NCBI GenBank assembly: GCA_025331435.1
Contig: JAIWNI010000190.1
Coordinates: 1-28,286, forward strand
Source: Choanephora cucurbitarum
Taxonomy: Eukaryota > Mucoromycota > Mucoromycetes > Mucorales > Choanephoraceae
DNA: 28,286 nt
Direction: 5' to 3'
This document shows, piece by piece, positions 1-8,850 of this stretch (position 1 is its first letter; the number at the start of each line of letters is the position of its first letter). The notes beneath the pieces are model-generated. The model was not told the origin of the DNA, made no database searches, and saw nothing but the letters and a program-made list of their open reading frames with translations. A program made the translations under genes and the position numbers.

Positions 1-243
1 CATGGCTGGCCGTGGAGTGGCCGTGCCGTGGCCGTGGCCTGGCCGTGGCCGTGGCCGTGGCAGTGGCTGGCCGTGGCCGTGGCCGTGGCCGTGGCGTGGC
101 CGTGGCCGTGGCCTTGTGGCCGTGGCCGTGGCGTGGCCGTGGCCGTGGCCGGCAGTGGCCGTGGCCGTGGCCGTGGCCGTGGCCGTTGCCGTGGCCGTGG
201 CCGTGGCCGTGCCGTGGCCGTGGCCGTGGCCGTGGCCGTGGGG
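1..243. repeat. (GGCCGT)n hexanucleotide array
   Basis: GC-rich hexamer satellite, unit GGCCGT, with several shortened or substituted units. It is far richer in GC than the rest of the window. All long reading frames across it are Ala-Val or Pro-Trp dipeptide translations of the repeat and are not genes. It is not the TTAGGG-type telomere repeat. It ends about 30 bp before the left arm of the inverted-repeat element. Confidence 0.95.
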
Positions 244-276
244 CGGGCGCGCTGCCGCCCGGTGATTCGTCCCGCC

Positions 277-446
277 TCTTCTGCTCTTTCGGAAGCTTGT
301 GCGCCGTTGCCTTTTCTGTCTATGTGCTATGTGCTTCATGCTATGAGAAGTGACCTGGCAAGCTTTGGAAAGCAGATCTGCTGGATGGATGGTTGGCTGG
401 ATATTTGATTACTTGGGTGGTTGAAGCTGCGAGTATACAGCAACAC

Positions 447-497
<51 letters not shown>

Positions 498-755
498 ACA
501 TGCTTTGTTTTTTTTAGTAAAGTAAAGTAAAGTAAAGTAAAGTCAAGTCAAGTCAAGTCAAGTCAAGGAAGAAAAAGATGGCTCAGAAAGATGAAACATG
601 AACAAAGAAATCGCACAAGCACATACAAACTCACGCATACCCATACGCAGAAAATGGAAGGTGGATAAGAAAGTTGGAAGATTCAAAAGCAGAAATGGAA
701 GCAGTACAGGACACAGAATAAATGATGCTGCTTATACTTGAAAAGAAAGGCTTGT
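277..755 (+). repeat. Left inverted-repeat arm
   Basis: Matches the reverse complement of 2833-3328. Landmarks are TTGCCTTTTCTGTC near 307, a CAACAG array at about 440-500, a GTAAA pentamer run at about 516-540, an AGTCA run at about 540-566, and GCTGCTTATACTTG near 727. Homology fades just past AAAGGCTT at about 752. Confidence 0.9.
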
Positions 756-1068
756 TTGATTTCGCTTTCTATGTTTGGATGAGTAAACGAAATAGAGCTG
801 GATTTGTTTGGCGAAGGATCAGAGTGGGACAGTTTGCTTGGAATCCTGAAACACCAGGCAAGAGTGAACCTTTTTAGTAACAGATCGAAGATGCTTGAGA
901 TGATAAGTGAGGCGATGATAGCGACAAAGGCTAGAATTATTTTGAATGAAGAAGAAGAGATATACGAATTCTGTTGTTGCATTTGTTGATGGAAGAGAAG
1001 AAGATGAAGAAGAGGTAGAAGGAAGCGGTGATGTTGGTGGGGACGGAATAGTGCAGAGTAGTAGATAC
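722..1068 (+). pseudogene. Weak coding-like stretch inside the inverted-repeat element
   Basis: An ATG at 722, still inside the left arm, opens a 51-codon frame that reads MMLLILEKKGLF at its start. A second frame continues from about 783 (NEIELDLFGEGSEW), with an amphipathic, acidic section up to about 966. A third frame from about 967 is strongly acidic and ends at a stop near 1066-1068. Composition looks protein-like, but two frame changes are needed and I recognise no family. It could be the remains of a gene carried by the element, or chance. Confidence 0.25.
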
Positions 1069-1099
1069 TAAAGAATCTCATGTATATGCCTCTTCTCAA

Positions 1100-2832
1100 G
1101 AATTAAAGGATTCAATCAAGAGTTCTTTCTCAAAGAAACCGTGGCTGTTGAAACGAACCAACCAAGAGTGCGTACTCCCGTCATATTTTTTTTTTTTTGA
1201 TTTTTCATCCTCGCCAAGTTTATAGAAATAGTTAACTCTTAACATTTGTTTTTATTTCTTTGTATCTCATATTTGATTTGAGCCAGTCCCCCTTTTCTAT
1301 TTTCGTTTTTGCTTTTGAAAAGGGGATGAAAAAGAAACACAACAACAGTAAGTTCAAAGCAATGCGAATTAGATAGTGGTTAAGATAAAAATGTCTAGTC
1401 TCTCATTATTAAGCGAAATGGTCAACAGTGTTGATACCATCCGCAGATAAGCATAAGAATGCAACCTAGGTGAACAGCAAGTCAAGATAACCAAATCCAA
1501 TGCAGTCGTAATCAAAGAACATCATGCAAAAATACAAAGTCAAACGAAGCAGAAAAAGCATATTGGCTACATGTAATGTAGATCAGCAACCACATTACAA
1601 ATGCCTACTCTCTTCATTTGATACAAGTCAGCCAAAATCTAGTTTAAGTAGAGATATCGAAACCATATCCCATCAGTTAGTATTATGACTAGCTGATTTT
1701 GTCGAAGACCTTGTCTCTACTTTCTTTTGTGGGTTAATCTGTCCAACATATTTATCAATTGCAGCAGTACAAAGAACTTGACTATAACATACCTCATGAT
1801 AAGTAACATTGCATGAAGAAGCTTTGTGTATAGTTATGGAATTTAACTATAGGATGCAGTGAACAAATATAACATAACCAGACCAGATCGCAATACACTT
1901 ATATCGCTTGCATCTTCAGTAGGCACTGTGACAACAGACAGCGTCGTATAGCAACTATGGTTGTCAAGAATAACCGACTTAGTTTAAGATCAAGGATTAA
2001 ACCAAGGATTGGATCATTGCAACATTCGCTAGCATAAAAATACCTGCAAGTGCCAGAGCAAATAGAGTCTCATCTCTTTGCTCTTATACCTTGAATCAGG
2101 CAACTCGAATCAAGCGACTCGAATTAAGCGACCGACATTAGAGTATTTACTCCTGTCTCTCTTATAACAACATCTTCGATCCATATCAAAGTGTTAGAAT
2201 CATCGTCAAAATAGTTGGATTGATGCACTTGCATCCGCACTAAAGTATGGTAGCCGCAAAAAGAAAAGAAAAGCATTGATTCCTAATTGAAGGACATTTA
2301 ATCATCCATGGCCTATCTTGTTTGATTTGAATTTAGGAACATGTCGCTAGCTATTGCAAACATATAGATGAATAACTTGGCTAGAGAACAGGATAGCCCA
2401 AATAGTATCTGTTTTTGTTCCTCTTCTTTGTCAACTCTCTTGTTTGATAATGGGTTCGTATCCAAGAACCCAGTGAGCTGGTATGCTGCTGCCATTGCTA
2501 CTATACATTCTACTTCAGATCATGCTCCTTGACAGGGGAAGAGCATTCATTATGAACTACTATATCAGGATAAAAGAGAGCTCATTGCAAATCACAGCTT
2601 TGATTAGAGATTGAGGCTGATTGGATTTGCTCACCTCCATAGCAGCCTCATGAAGCCCTTTGTGTTCATCGTTGTATTTGACATTCTAGAGGTGAGAATC
2701 GTTAAAAAAAAGATGAGAAATAAACACTACCAAATAGTAATGATAACAACAGCAATAAATAGATGAAAGCCGAAGGCCACAAAAAAGAATAATGAGACTG
2801 TTCATACCCTCTCAGTAAGTAAAGATAAAAAA
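1100..2832. other. Centre of the inverted-repeat element, no recognisable gene
   Basis: AT-rich sequence without a frame I can assign to a family. A 60-codon minus-strand frame at 2313-2495 begins MAAAYQLTGFLDTN but has no supporting motif. Apart from the 14-bp triplet at 2090-2131, nothing structured stands out. Confidence 0.5.
2090..2131 (+). repeat. Three tandem copies of a 14-bp unit
   Basis: Three adjacent copies of a 14-bp unit: CTTGAATCAGGCAA, CTCGAATCAAGCGA and CTCGAATTAAGCGA. Neighbouring copies differ at one to four positions. Confidence 0.85.
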
Positions 2833-3094
2833 GAAACAAAGCCTTTCTTTTCAAGTATAAGCAGCATCATTTATTCTGTGTCCTGTACTGCTTCCATTTC
2901 TGCTTTTGAATCTTCCAACTTTCTTATCCACCTTCCATTTTCTGCGTATGGGTATGCGTGAGTTTGTATGTGCTTGTGCGATTTCTTTGTTCATGTTTCA
3001 TCTTTCTGAGCCATCTTTTTCTTCCTTGACTTGACTTGACTTGACTTGACTTTACTTTACTTTACTTTACTTTACTAAAAAAAACAAAGCATGT

Positions 3095-3153
<59 letters not shown>

Positions 3154-3328
3154 TTGCTGTATACTCGCAGCTTCAACCACCCAAGTAATCAAATATCCAG
3201 CCAACCATCCATCCAGCAGATCTGCTTTCCAAAGCTTGCCAGGTCACTTCTTTCTATAGCATGAAGCACATAGCACATAGACAGAAAAGGCAACGTCTCG
3301 CACAATCTTCCGAAATAGCAGAAGCTGC
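2833..3328 (-). repeat. Right inverted-repeat arm
   Basis: Reverse complement of 277-755. It carries a longer GTTGCT array (about 3091-3163) than the matching array of the left arm, and a few-base insertion near 3252 (TTTCTATAG against the left CTATGAG). The outer end stops at about 3328, shortly before the CACTTC array. Confidence 0.9.
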
Positions 3329-3370
3329 TGTATACTAATCACTGTTCTTTGTCTTCCATTCTCTCCCTCC

Positions 3371-3634
3371 CACTTCCACTTCCACTTCCACTTCCACTTC
3401 CACTTCCACTTCCACTTCCACTTCCACTTCCACTTCCACTTCCACTTCCACTTCCACTTCCACTTCCACTTCCACTTCCACTTCCACTTCCACTTCCACT
3501 TCCACTTCCACTTCCACTTCCACTTCCACTTCCACTTCCACTTCCATTTTCATTTTCATTTTCATTTTCATTTTCATTTTCATTTTCATTTTCATTTTCA
3601 TTTTCATTTTCATTTTCATTTTCATTTTCATTTT
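3371..3634 (+). repeat. Two-part hexamer array: (CACTTC)29 then (CATTTT)15
   Basis: Twenty-nine in-phase CACTTC units run from 3371 to 3544 and switch at 3545, with no phase break, to fifteen CATTTT units ending at 3634. The units differ by two C-to-T changes. Long frames on both strands (Leu-Pro, Glu-Val, Lys-Met, Glu-Asn and Gly-Ser dipeptides) are translations of the array. Confidence 0.97.
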
Positions 3635-3842
3635 CATTGTTATAAATAATACAGTATCCATAAATATAAGCACATATGTATACATATATATGTGAAAAGT
3701 GCACGAAAAGCTAGAGAGGCAGTCATACACGATTCAGGTCCATATATAGGTGTGTGAATATACATAAGCGCAAATATAGATAGATACTTGTACATAAGTG
3801 TGTGTTTGTGCGTATCTAAATGTTGTTGCAAATAGAGCATCG

Positions 3843-3844
<2 letters not shown>

Positions 3845-3881
<37 letters not shown>

Positions 3882-3886
3882 TGTGT
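3845..3886 (+). repeat. (GT)n dinucleotide tract
   Basis: About 40 bp of almost uninterrupted GT/TG repeat, broken once by TTT near the right end. Confidence 0.95.
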
Positions 3887-4074
3887 ATTCAAATGCTATT
3901 GCAAATGAGTGTCAGCCGAATAGGTTGCCAAGTATATACAGATAGAAAAAAAAAAGGTTGCTGATTTATCATGCTTCGTACCTCATTCATATAGCTCATC
4001 AGCAAAACTATACAAACAAGTAATCGCTCCCTCTCAGTACTTTCGCATCAAGCACAATATAAAATATGCAAAAG

Positions 4075-4425
4075 TCCTCGCGATGCCTTGGACAGACACA
4101 ACTTCTGATCCTGGGTTGTTGTGCGCGGACAAGACGGAAGCAGCGATCAGCTTTCTACTCCATCCCTGTTGGTGTCCAGAAAAAAAAAGCACTTACAAAG
4201 TTGCACGGTCAATGCAAATGCTCGCGATGCCTTGGACAGACATAACTCCCAACCGAAAGTGTTTAGTGCCTAGACTGGACAGATGGTAGCAGTCGGTAAC
4301 CTACTCTGTCATCTTCAGTTAGTAATAATATACATACATACGCGTAAAAGAACACATACATACATATACAAAACCTTCCTTTCTTACTTGCAAAGTAGCA
4401 CAGCCAATACAAGCATTCAAATCCT
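4075..4425 (+). repeat. Short degenerate direct repeats
   Basis: The block CTCGCGATGCCTTGGACAGA occurs near 4078 and again near 4221, about 144 bp apart. Its flank (CTTACAAAGTTGCAC near 4191) recurs as CTTGCAAAGTAGCAC near 4387. These look like decayed tandem copies of a unit of roughly 150-200 bp. No coding frame runs consistently through them. Confidence 0.7.
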
Positions 4426-4816
4426 ATTTCGCCATTAAACACATCCTAAGACAAGATTGACCTAATCAGTGACAACGACTTGACCTTTTTTTTTCTCTCT
4501 CTTCAGATGCCCTAAAAGAACAAAAGCAGAGTAGAGTAGGTAAAAAAGAGTCCAAAAACTCCTATAACTGATACATGATATGATAGAAAAGTAGATACCC
4601 TCTTTCGACCACAAACAACTCCATACAAGTACAGAAGTAAATGATGCGAAGATGAGGGGGGGGGGATAAAACAGTTCACCAGAAGAAAAAAAAAACCATT
4701 CAAAGAAAGATAGAAGCCATACACATATAGTCCCTTACACACACGCACACACACGCTGACACAGAGACATACAAGCATACAACTCTTTCTCCTCCTTCAA
4801 AAGTAGCTAATAGCTT

Positions 4817-5593
4817 CTAAAAGTTCGCTACGCTTTCAGATGTTCCCTTGGAATCAAGACCTGTCGATGGCCAAGACCCTTTGGCGACTAAAAGTTCGCT
4901 ACGCTTTTAGTGGTTATCTCCTTTTCTCTTGGAATTAATGAAGTCCTTGGTTCTTCAAAAAATCCTCATCATCCAGCCCAAGAAGTTCATGACGCTTCAA
5001 AGATCTTCATGATGTAGCTTCAAGACCTCAGGCCCCTTGAGATCAAGAGCTATATTAAACTCCTTTTGTTTTTTTCATAGAAGTTAATCACGCTCCTATG
5101 TATCTGCCAGAAGTTAACCACGCTTCCAACAGTTGCAAGCTTTTTTTTTAGAAGTTTGCCACGCTTCTATTGTATTCCTTTGTTACTTGTCAAAAGTTCG
5201 TCACGCTTTCAACAGTTGCTTGCTTGCTTGCTTGCTTTTGACCGCCAAATAGAACAAGAGTCCAGATCGTCATCCAGAGATTCTCAAACTAAATGGACAG
5301 CCTTTCTCTTTTCATTCCTGCTAGAAGTTCGCCACGCTTCCAACAGTCGCTTGCTTGCTTGCTTTCTCTTGACCGCCAAACAGAACTAGATTCCAGATCG
5401 TCACCCAGAGATTCTTGAACTAGATGGACAGCCTTTTTTTTTTTTAGAAGTTTGCCAGGCTTCTATATCTCATTATCTGTTTTCACAAGAAGTTCGCTAC
5501 GCTTCAAGTGTTGCAAGCTCTTTTAGAAGTTGACCAGACTTCTATATATGTATCTGTTTCGTATCTACCAGAAGTTTCCCAGGCTTCCAGTAG
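4817..5593 (-). repeat. Cluster of twelve short hairpins with a fixed 9-nt loop
   Basis: Twelve imperfect palindromes share the core GAAG-N9-CTTC, typically AGAAGTTCGCCACGCTTC. They lie at 4817, 4888, 4982, 5076, 5104, 5149, 5188, 5318, 5445, 5484, 5524 and 5565. The loop is always 9 nt (TTCGCTACG, TTTGCCACG and similar). The stem extends outward with different but complementary sequence, for example CTAAAAG/CTTTTAG at 4888, CATAG/CTATG at 5076, TAGAAG/CTTCTA at 5149, 5445 and 5524, and CTAC/GTAG at 5565. Eleven of thirteen unpaired stem positions are C/A, which are G-U on the minus strand, so I assign the strand as minus. Spacing is mostly about 40 bp within two groups. Possibilities are a cluster of hairpin-forming RNAs, small-RNA precursors, or miniature mobile hairpins. 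No known family is recognised. Confidence 0.88.
5190..5443 (+). repeat. Tandem duplication of a unit of about 128 bp within the hairpin cluster
   Basis: Two consecutive copies, about 5190-5318 and 5320-5443. Each starts with a hairpin, followed by a GCTTGCTT run, TTGACCGCCAAA, CCAGATCGTCA, CCAGAGATTCT and ATGGACAGCC. The copies differ by scattered substitutions and small indels, so they are an old duplication rather than an assembly duplicate. Confidence 0.85.
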
Positions 5594-5697
5594 TCGCAAG
5601 CTTTTGTTTGAAAAGGAGAATAAGGAAAAAAAAAAAAAAAAGAGAAGCAAAAAATTGGATAGAACACCCCTGGTGTAACCGCGACTGAGGCTGGTGA

Positions 5698-5737
5698 AAA
5701 TTTCGCGCGACGTAATTGGCCGAAATTTACGTTACGT
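5698..5737. repeat. Nested inverted repeats, AAATTTCG/CGAAATTT and ACGTAA/TTACGT
   Basis: AAATTTCG at 5698-5705 pairs with CGAAATTT at 5721-5728, and ACGTAA at 5710-5715 pairs with TTACGT at 5727-5732 and again at 5732-5737. The two pairings are mutually exclusive in part. It could be a protein-binding site or the end of an old mobile element; I cannot assign it. Confidence 0.6.
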
Positions 5738-6046
5738 AGTTCTAGAAAGAAAAAATTGAGTCTGAGTTTTCTTTGCTATTTTTGTGCCGCTAGACCTTGA
5801 AGATCATTTCGTTTGCCTTTTGTGTCTTGCTGTGAGTCCAAAAATAGTTTACTTGCCCATCAATGCGTCTAGTCTATTCTGAGCTGGCAAGAACTGATTG
5901 TGAGATTACTTGCAAGCTACAATGAAGAGAGGAGCAAATAGAATAGAATGGAATAGAATAGAACAAAAGGCTAGAGATGCAACACTAGAGTAAGAATCGA
6001 AGCTTCTTGAGGTGTGCAAATTCAGCATGCCAATATCTTTTTGTTC

Positions 6047-6105
6047 TTTACTTTACTTTACTTTACTCTATTTTACTTTACTCTACTTTACTTTACTCTA
6101 TTTCT
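6047..6105 (+). repeat. TTTAC pentamer tract
   Basis: About 60 bp of TTTAC units with interspersed TCTAC and TCTAT variants. The same pentamer forms part of both arms of the inverted-repeat element. Confidence 0.9.
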
Positions 6106-6669
6106 TAATATTCTCTTCCCGAGAAAAGACTACTTCTGCCTGAAATTTGGTAAAACAATATTTACATTTGGTTAGATAGTATTCATTTGTCTATCAAAGA
6201 GTATAACTAGATGGTCTTGATCTAATGCATACTGCTTATAGCCATGTTCCTTACAACTTGACAATCGATACTTAAACTGCATATATAACTGACTTCAGAT
6301 AAATCACGCGTAGCTTCAATCTCCATAATTGTTTTGATATTTTAGTGTATGACACGCTCATTAGCTTCATTCAGGCAGAAAGAGCACTTGAATATAGCTG
6401 TAGCTCGGTACTTGACTTATAGTCTATTGAGTTGACTTGATATGAAATTGATTTATTCATACAACACTTGTCGCTCCTAAGACTCTTATTACACTTTACA
6501 GTCTGTCATTGGCTCAAGATGGATTAGAGTTAGAATAGTAACTTCACTGTAATTCATCCAGCCCATCTCCTATTAATTAGACACACACGTTTGATAATAA
6601 AGAACTTCCTCTCTCTTTTCGCTCTTCCAAGATTATATAGACTCTGGTTGAACTTTTCTTGCTCTTTAG

Positions 6670-7685
6670 ATTTTAGTTTATTGTATTTTCGTGTCTGATA
6701 CAACACTACTGTTTACGAGGTGCTTGAGCATAGCTCAACCTTCATCCCTCCCACAAACCTTGAAGATAGCCAATTTGCGCATCTCAAAAAACTAAATGAC
6801 TCTGAAGTCACCGCTTTTCTCGCCTCGCTTCTCAAAAACTACCTGCTTGCTCTTGCTATCAAAAAGAAGCATCTCTTCAAAAATGAAAATATAGGTAAGT
6901 TTATGCGAAATCAATTTAGCATACGTAAATTAAGGTGTATGTTGTTTTTCTTATAGGTTCCAAAAAAGCTGCTAAGCTTACCTTGACCATCAACAATCTC
7001 AAAAAAATTGCAAAAAAAAAAAAAATTTATATCTTTAACCAACACTTATGTGATGCGCAACTAAGAAGCTTATCGATCTCTTTGAAAATCAGGTCCTTGC
7101 GACTACAATCACCAAAAAATTGATAGTCAAGAAATAGCTATCAAAAAATATAAAAATCAAGTAAGTGTAATTAACTAAAAAAAAAAAGGATATAATTCTA
7201 ATATTTTGCATCGTAGAAAGAATAGCATCGATTTATTTCCAATCTTGAGCGTAAGCTTTTAACCCTTGCTCAAGCAATTTCAGTTGCTGAGCCTGGCCAT
7301 CGTGTGTTGCTCAAACATGAGTACACCAAACTGTCAATGCTGCAAAGCTTGGCTTATGCCAAGTTTTGTATACCTCTTCCTTCATCTTCTCTTTTCCCTG
7401 TTGATAAAGTCTATGCATTAACCGGTGTAGTAGATGGAGACAGAAGCGACTATAGCTCTGATCACGAATCAGAAGCCTCCAATGATAACGATTCAATTTC
7501 TTCGAGAGTGAATCTGAATAAAAAAAAATATTTATCTTTTGTAGATAATACACTTTCTTTGATTGCAATGAGCTAAGATCTAATGAGATGAGAGAGAAGG
7601 TGGTAAAGTTTGAGGATGATATTTATGAAGGGAAGGAGGCCGCTAACGCTATTTTGTTGTCTTATTTTGAAATTTTAGTAGCTTA
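6670..7685 (+). pseudogene. Damaged multi-exon gene, family not recognised
   Basis: Protein-like sequence continues for about 1 kb but changes frame several times. The order is SDTTLLFTRCLSIAQPSS (from 6691, where the first codon is GTG, not ATG), then PTNLEDSQFAHLKKLNDSE, an intron at about 6896-6956, SKKAAKLTLTINNLKK, QVLATTITKK, IDSQEIAIKKYKNQ, a second intron at about 7161-7216, FISNLERKLLTLAQ, DRSDYSSDHESEASNDN, and finally NELRSNEMREKVVKFEDD to a stop at 7683-7685. Every frame change can be explained by a missing base at a homopolymer. The middle is Lys-rich and helical; an acidic Asp/Ser segment lies near 7440-7510. A repetitive family protein is plausible but not shown. It may be intact in the organism if the frame changes are sequence errors. 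Confidence 0.5.
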
Positions 7686-8057
7686 AATATACACTAGAAT
7701 AGCGTAGAATATGTGCATCCTAGGTGAGAGTGGTCGTATCATCAACCAAAAATTTTCAAGTAAAATGTTTTTATGAGACCAAAGACTCCCCTTTGTTCAT
7801 TGAATTCCCTTTGCTTAAAAAGAAACATCATTTTAATACGTGAAAAAAGTACGATATGGGCTATTTGTTACAGCGATGTTTAGTTTCTTATGATACAAAA
7901 GTTAAGATAAGGACAAAGCCAATGTTTTTTTATTGATGAAATGAGTCGTTGTTCACGTAAAAGAATAGAAAGAGATGCTGTCACATCAAGGTGTTACAAT
8001 TACTGCTTGCTTTGCAATAAAGGTTACTCTATGTCTATATGTAGAGCGATATATATC
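7686..8057. other. Gene-free stretch
   Basis: AT-rich. It lies downstream of the damaged gene on the plus strand and of the secreted-protein gene on the minus strand, so it should hold both 3' ends. I see no structure worth naming. Confidence 0.5.
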
Positions 8058-8551
8058 TTAATTTTCACCTGCTTGAAGATCGACTCTTGGATTTCCTTCA
8101 AAAGGGCTACCGTCTGGATTAAAAGACTTGACTAGTTCGTGTCTCCAATCTCCATGAATTTCAATCCATCCGCCACCAGGAACATCCACTACAGAAGGTT
8201 TACCTATCATACCCCCTTGCATACATCTATAGGCAACAGTGACTACATCATTCTGACCTCCTGATTTAACGCAATCCTTGACAGTCCAAGGACAGCAAGC
8301 ACTTTCTCCAGGCTTTAATTCAGATCTGGAAAATCGTCTTTTTTATATATAGAAAGTGATTAGCTTGTTCAATTCTGTAGAAACACCAGGCTTCAGTTGA
8401 CTTACGCGAAATAATTTAAACCAGCATTGCCTGGTGTCTGGCGAATTCGATAATTGACACCTTCTGCTTGTACCTTGTTATAGATACAGTAAGAGTGAAC
8501 GGGCATTGCCAAAAGAAAGATGGTAATCAAAATAGAGATAGGAGTCAACAT
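8058..8551 (-). CDS. Small secreted cysteine-containing protein, function unknown
   Basis: Two exons, 8406-8551 and 8058-8337, split by a 68-nt GT-AG intron, give 141 residues with no frame problem. I chose the ATG at 8551 because it opens a clean signal peptide (MLTPISILITIFLLAMPVHS), sits in a CACC-ATG context and lies about 42 bp below a TATA box; an in-frame ATG at 8614 lies upstream of that TATA box. The mature part has five cysteines (22, 63, 64, 71, 87), the phrase ACCPW and a VPGGGWIEI strand. It resembles small secreted fungal proteins of unknown role that carry a CCP and a PGGGW motif. Extracellular location is inferred from the signal peptide only. Confidence 0.85.
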
Positions 8552-8592
8552 GGTGATGAATAAGATAATGTTAAATAAGCTGAAGTATCCAT

Positions 8593-8601
8593 CTTTATAT
8601 A
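8593..8601 (-). promoter_or_regulatory. TATA box of the secreted-protein gene
   Basis: Reads TATATAAAG on the minus strand, 42-50 nt upstream of the chosen ATG at 8551. Its position argues against the upstream in-frame ATG at 8614 as the real start. Confidence 0.6.
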
Positions 8602-8850
8602 TACGCATTGACATGTCTTCAGTACAATGAGTTATTGTTATTCATGCATGAAGTCTTCTACTCATGAAATTGACCAATCAGCATTGTCGTTTGCATAAAC
8701 CATTCATTGTCTTAATATAAAGTATCTTTCATAGAGATAAAAATAAAATAATCTTTGTTTATCATGTATATCAAAAAGAAATATACTGACGAACAACAAA
8801 ATATAAAATAACAAGAGAGGAGGAAGGGAATGATAGATCATTGAACGAGC

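Larger units (their letters stand above)
277..3328. mobile_element. Long-inverted-repeat (foldback-like) element, about 3.05 kb
   Basis: Two arms, about 277-755 and 2833-3328, are reverse complements of each other over nearly 0.5 kb, including their internal CAACAG, TTTAC and TTGAC arrays. The 2.08-kb centre is unrelated to the arms. The arms differ by small indels and by array copy number, so they are not a perfect copy. This layout fits a foldback-type or terminal-inverted-repeat DNA transposon, or a non-autonomous derivative. I see no transposase and no convincing target-site duplication, because both outer ends abut simple-sequence arrays. A segmental inverted duplication or an assembly foldback is the alternative. 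Confidence 0.65.
3638..4816. other. Gene-free stretch with simple repeats
   Basis: No credible reading frame. It contains a (GT)n tract at about 3845-3886, a run of ten G at 4656-4665, an AC-rich tract near 4735-4756 and the dispersed repeat listed separately. Otherwise it is AT-rich spacer. Confidence 0.6.
5594..6669. other. Gene-free stretch between hairpin cluster and damaged gene
   Basis: No reading frame of note. It holds an A-rich tract at about 5624-5641, the nested palindrome at 5698-5737, an AATAG-type run near 5938-5963 and a TTTAC pentamer tract at 6047-6105. The last 100 bp could be promoter or an upstream intron of the following gene. Confidence 0.55.

Noticed and set aside
1..243. 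Telomere
   Set aside because: The unit GGCCGT is unlike TTAGGG-type repeats and is irregular.
2..408. Three overlapping frames over the GGCCGT array
   Set aside because: They are dipeptide translations of a hexamer repeat; every frame is open because the unit lacks stops.
3335..3730. Long Glu-Val, Gly-Ser and Leu-Pro repeat proteins on both strands
   Set aside because: Direct translations of the CACTTC and CATTTT arrays without independent coding support.
5156..5389. 77-codon frame across the hairpin cluster
   Set aside because: The hairpin copies are read in different frames within it, so it does not encode a repeat protein; it is a by-product of the 128-bp duplication.
4817..5593. CRISPR-like array
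   Set aside because: Copies are too diverged, spacing is irregular, there are no equal-length spacers or cas genes, and the DNA is eukaryotic.
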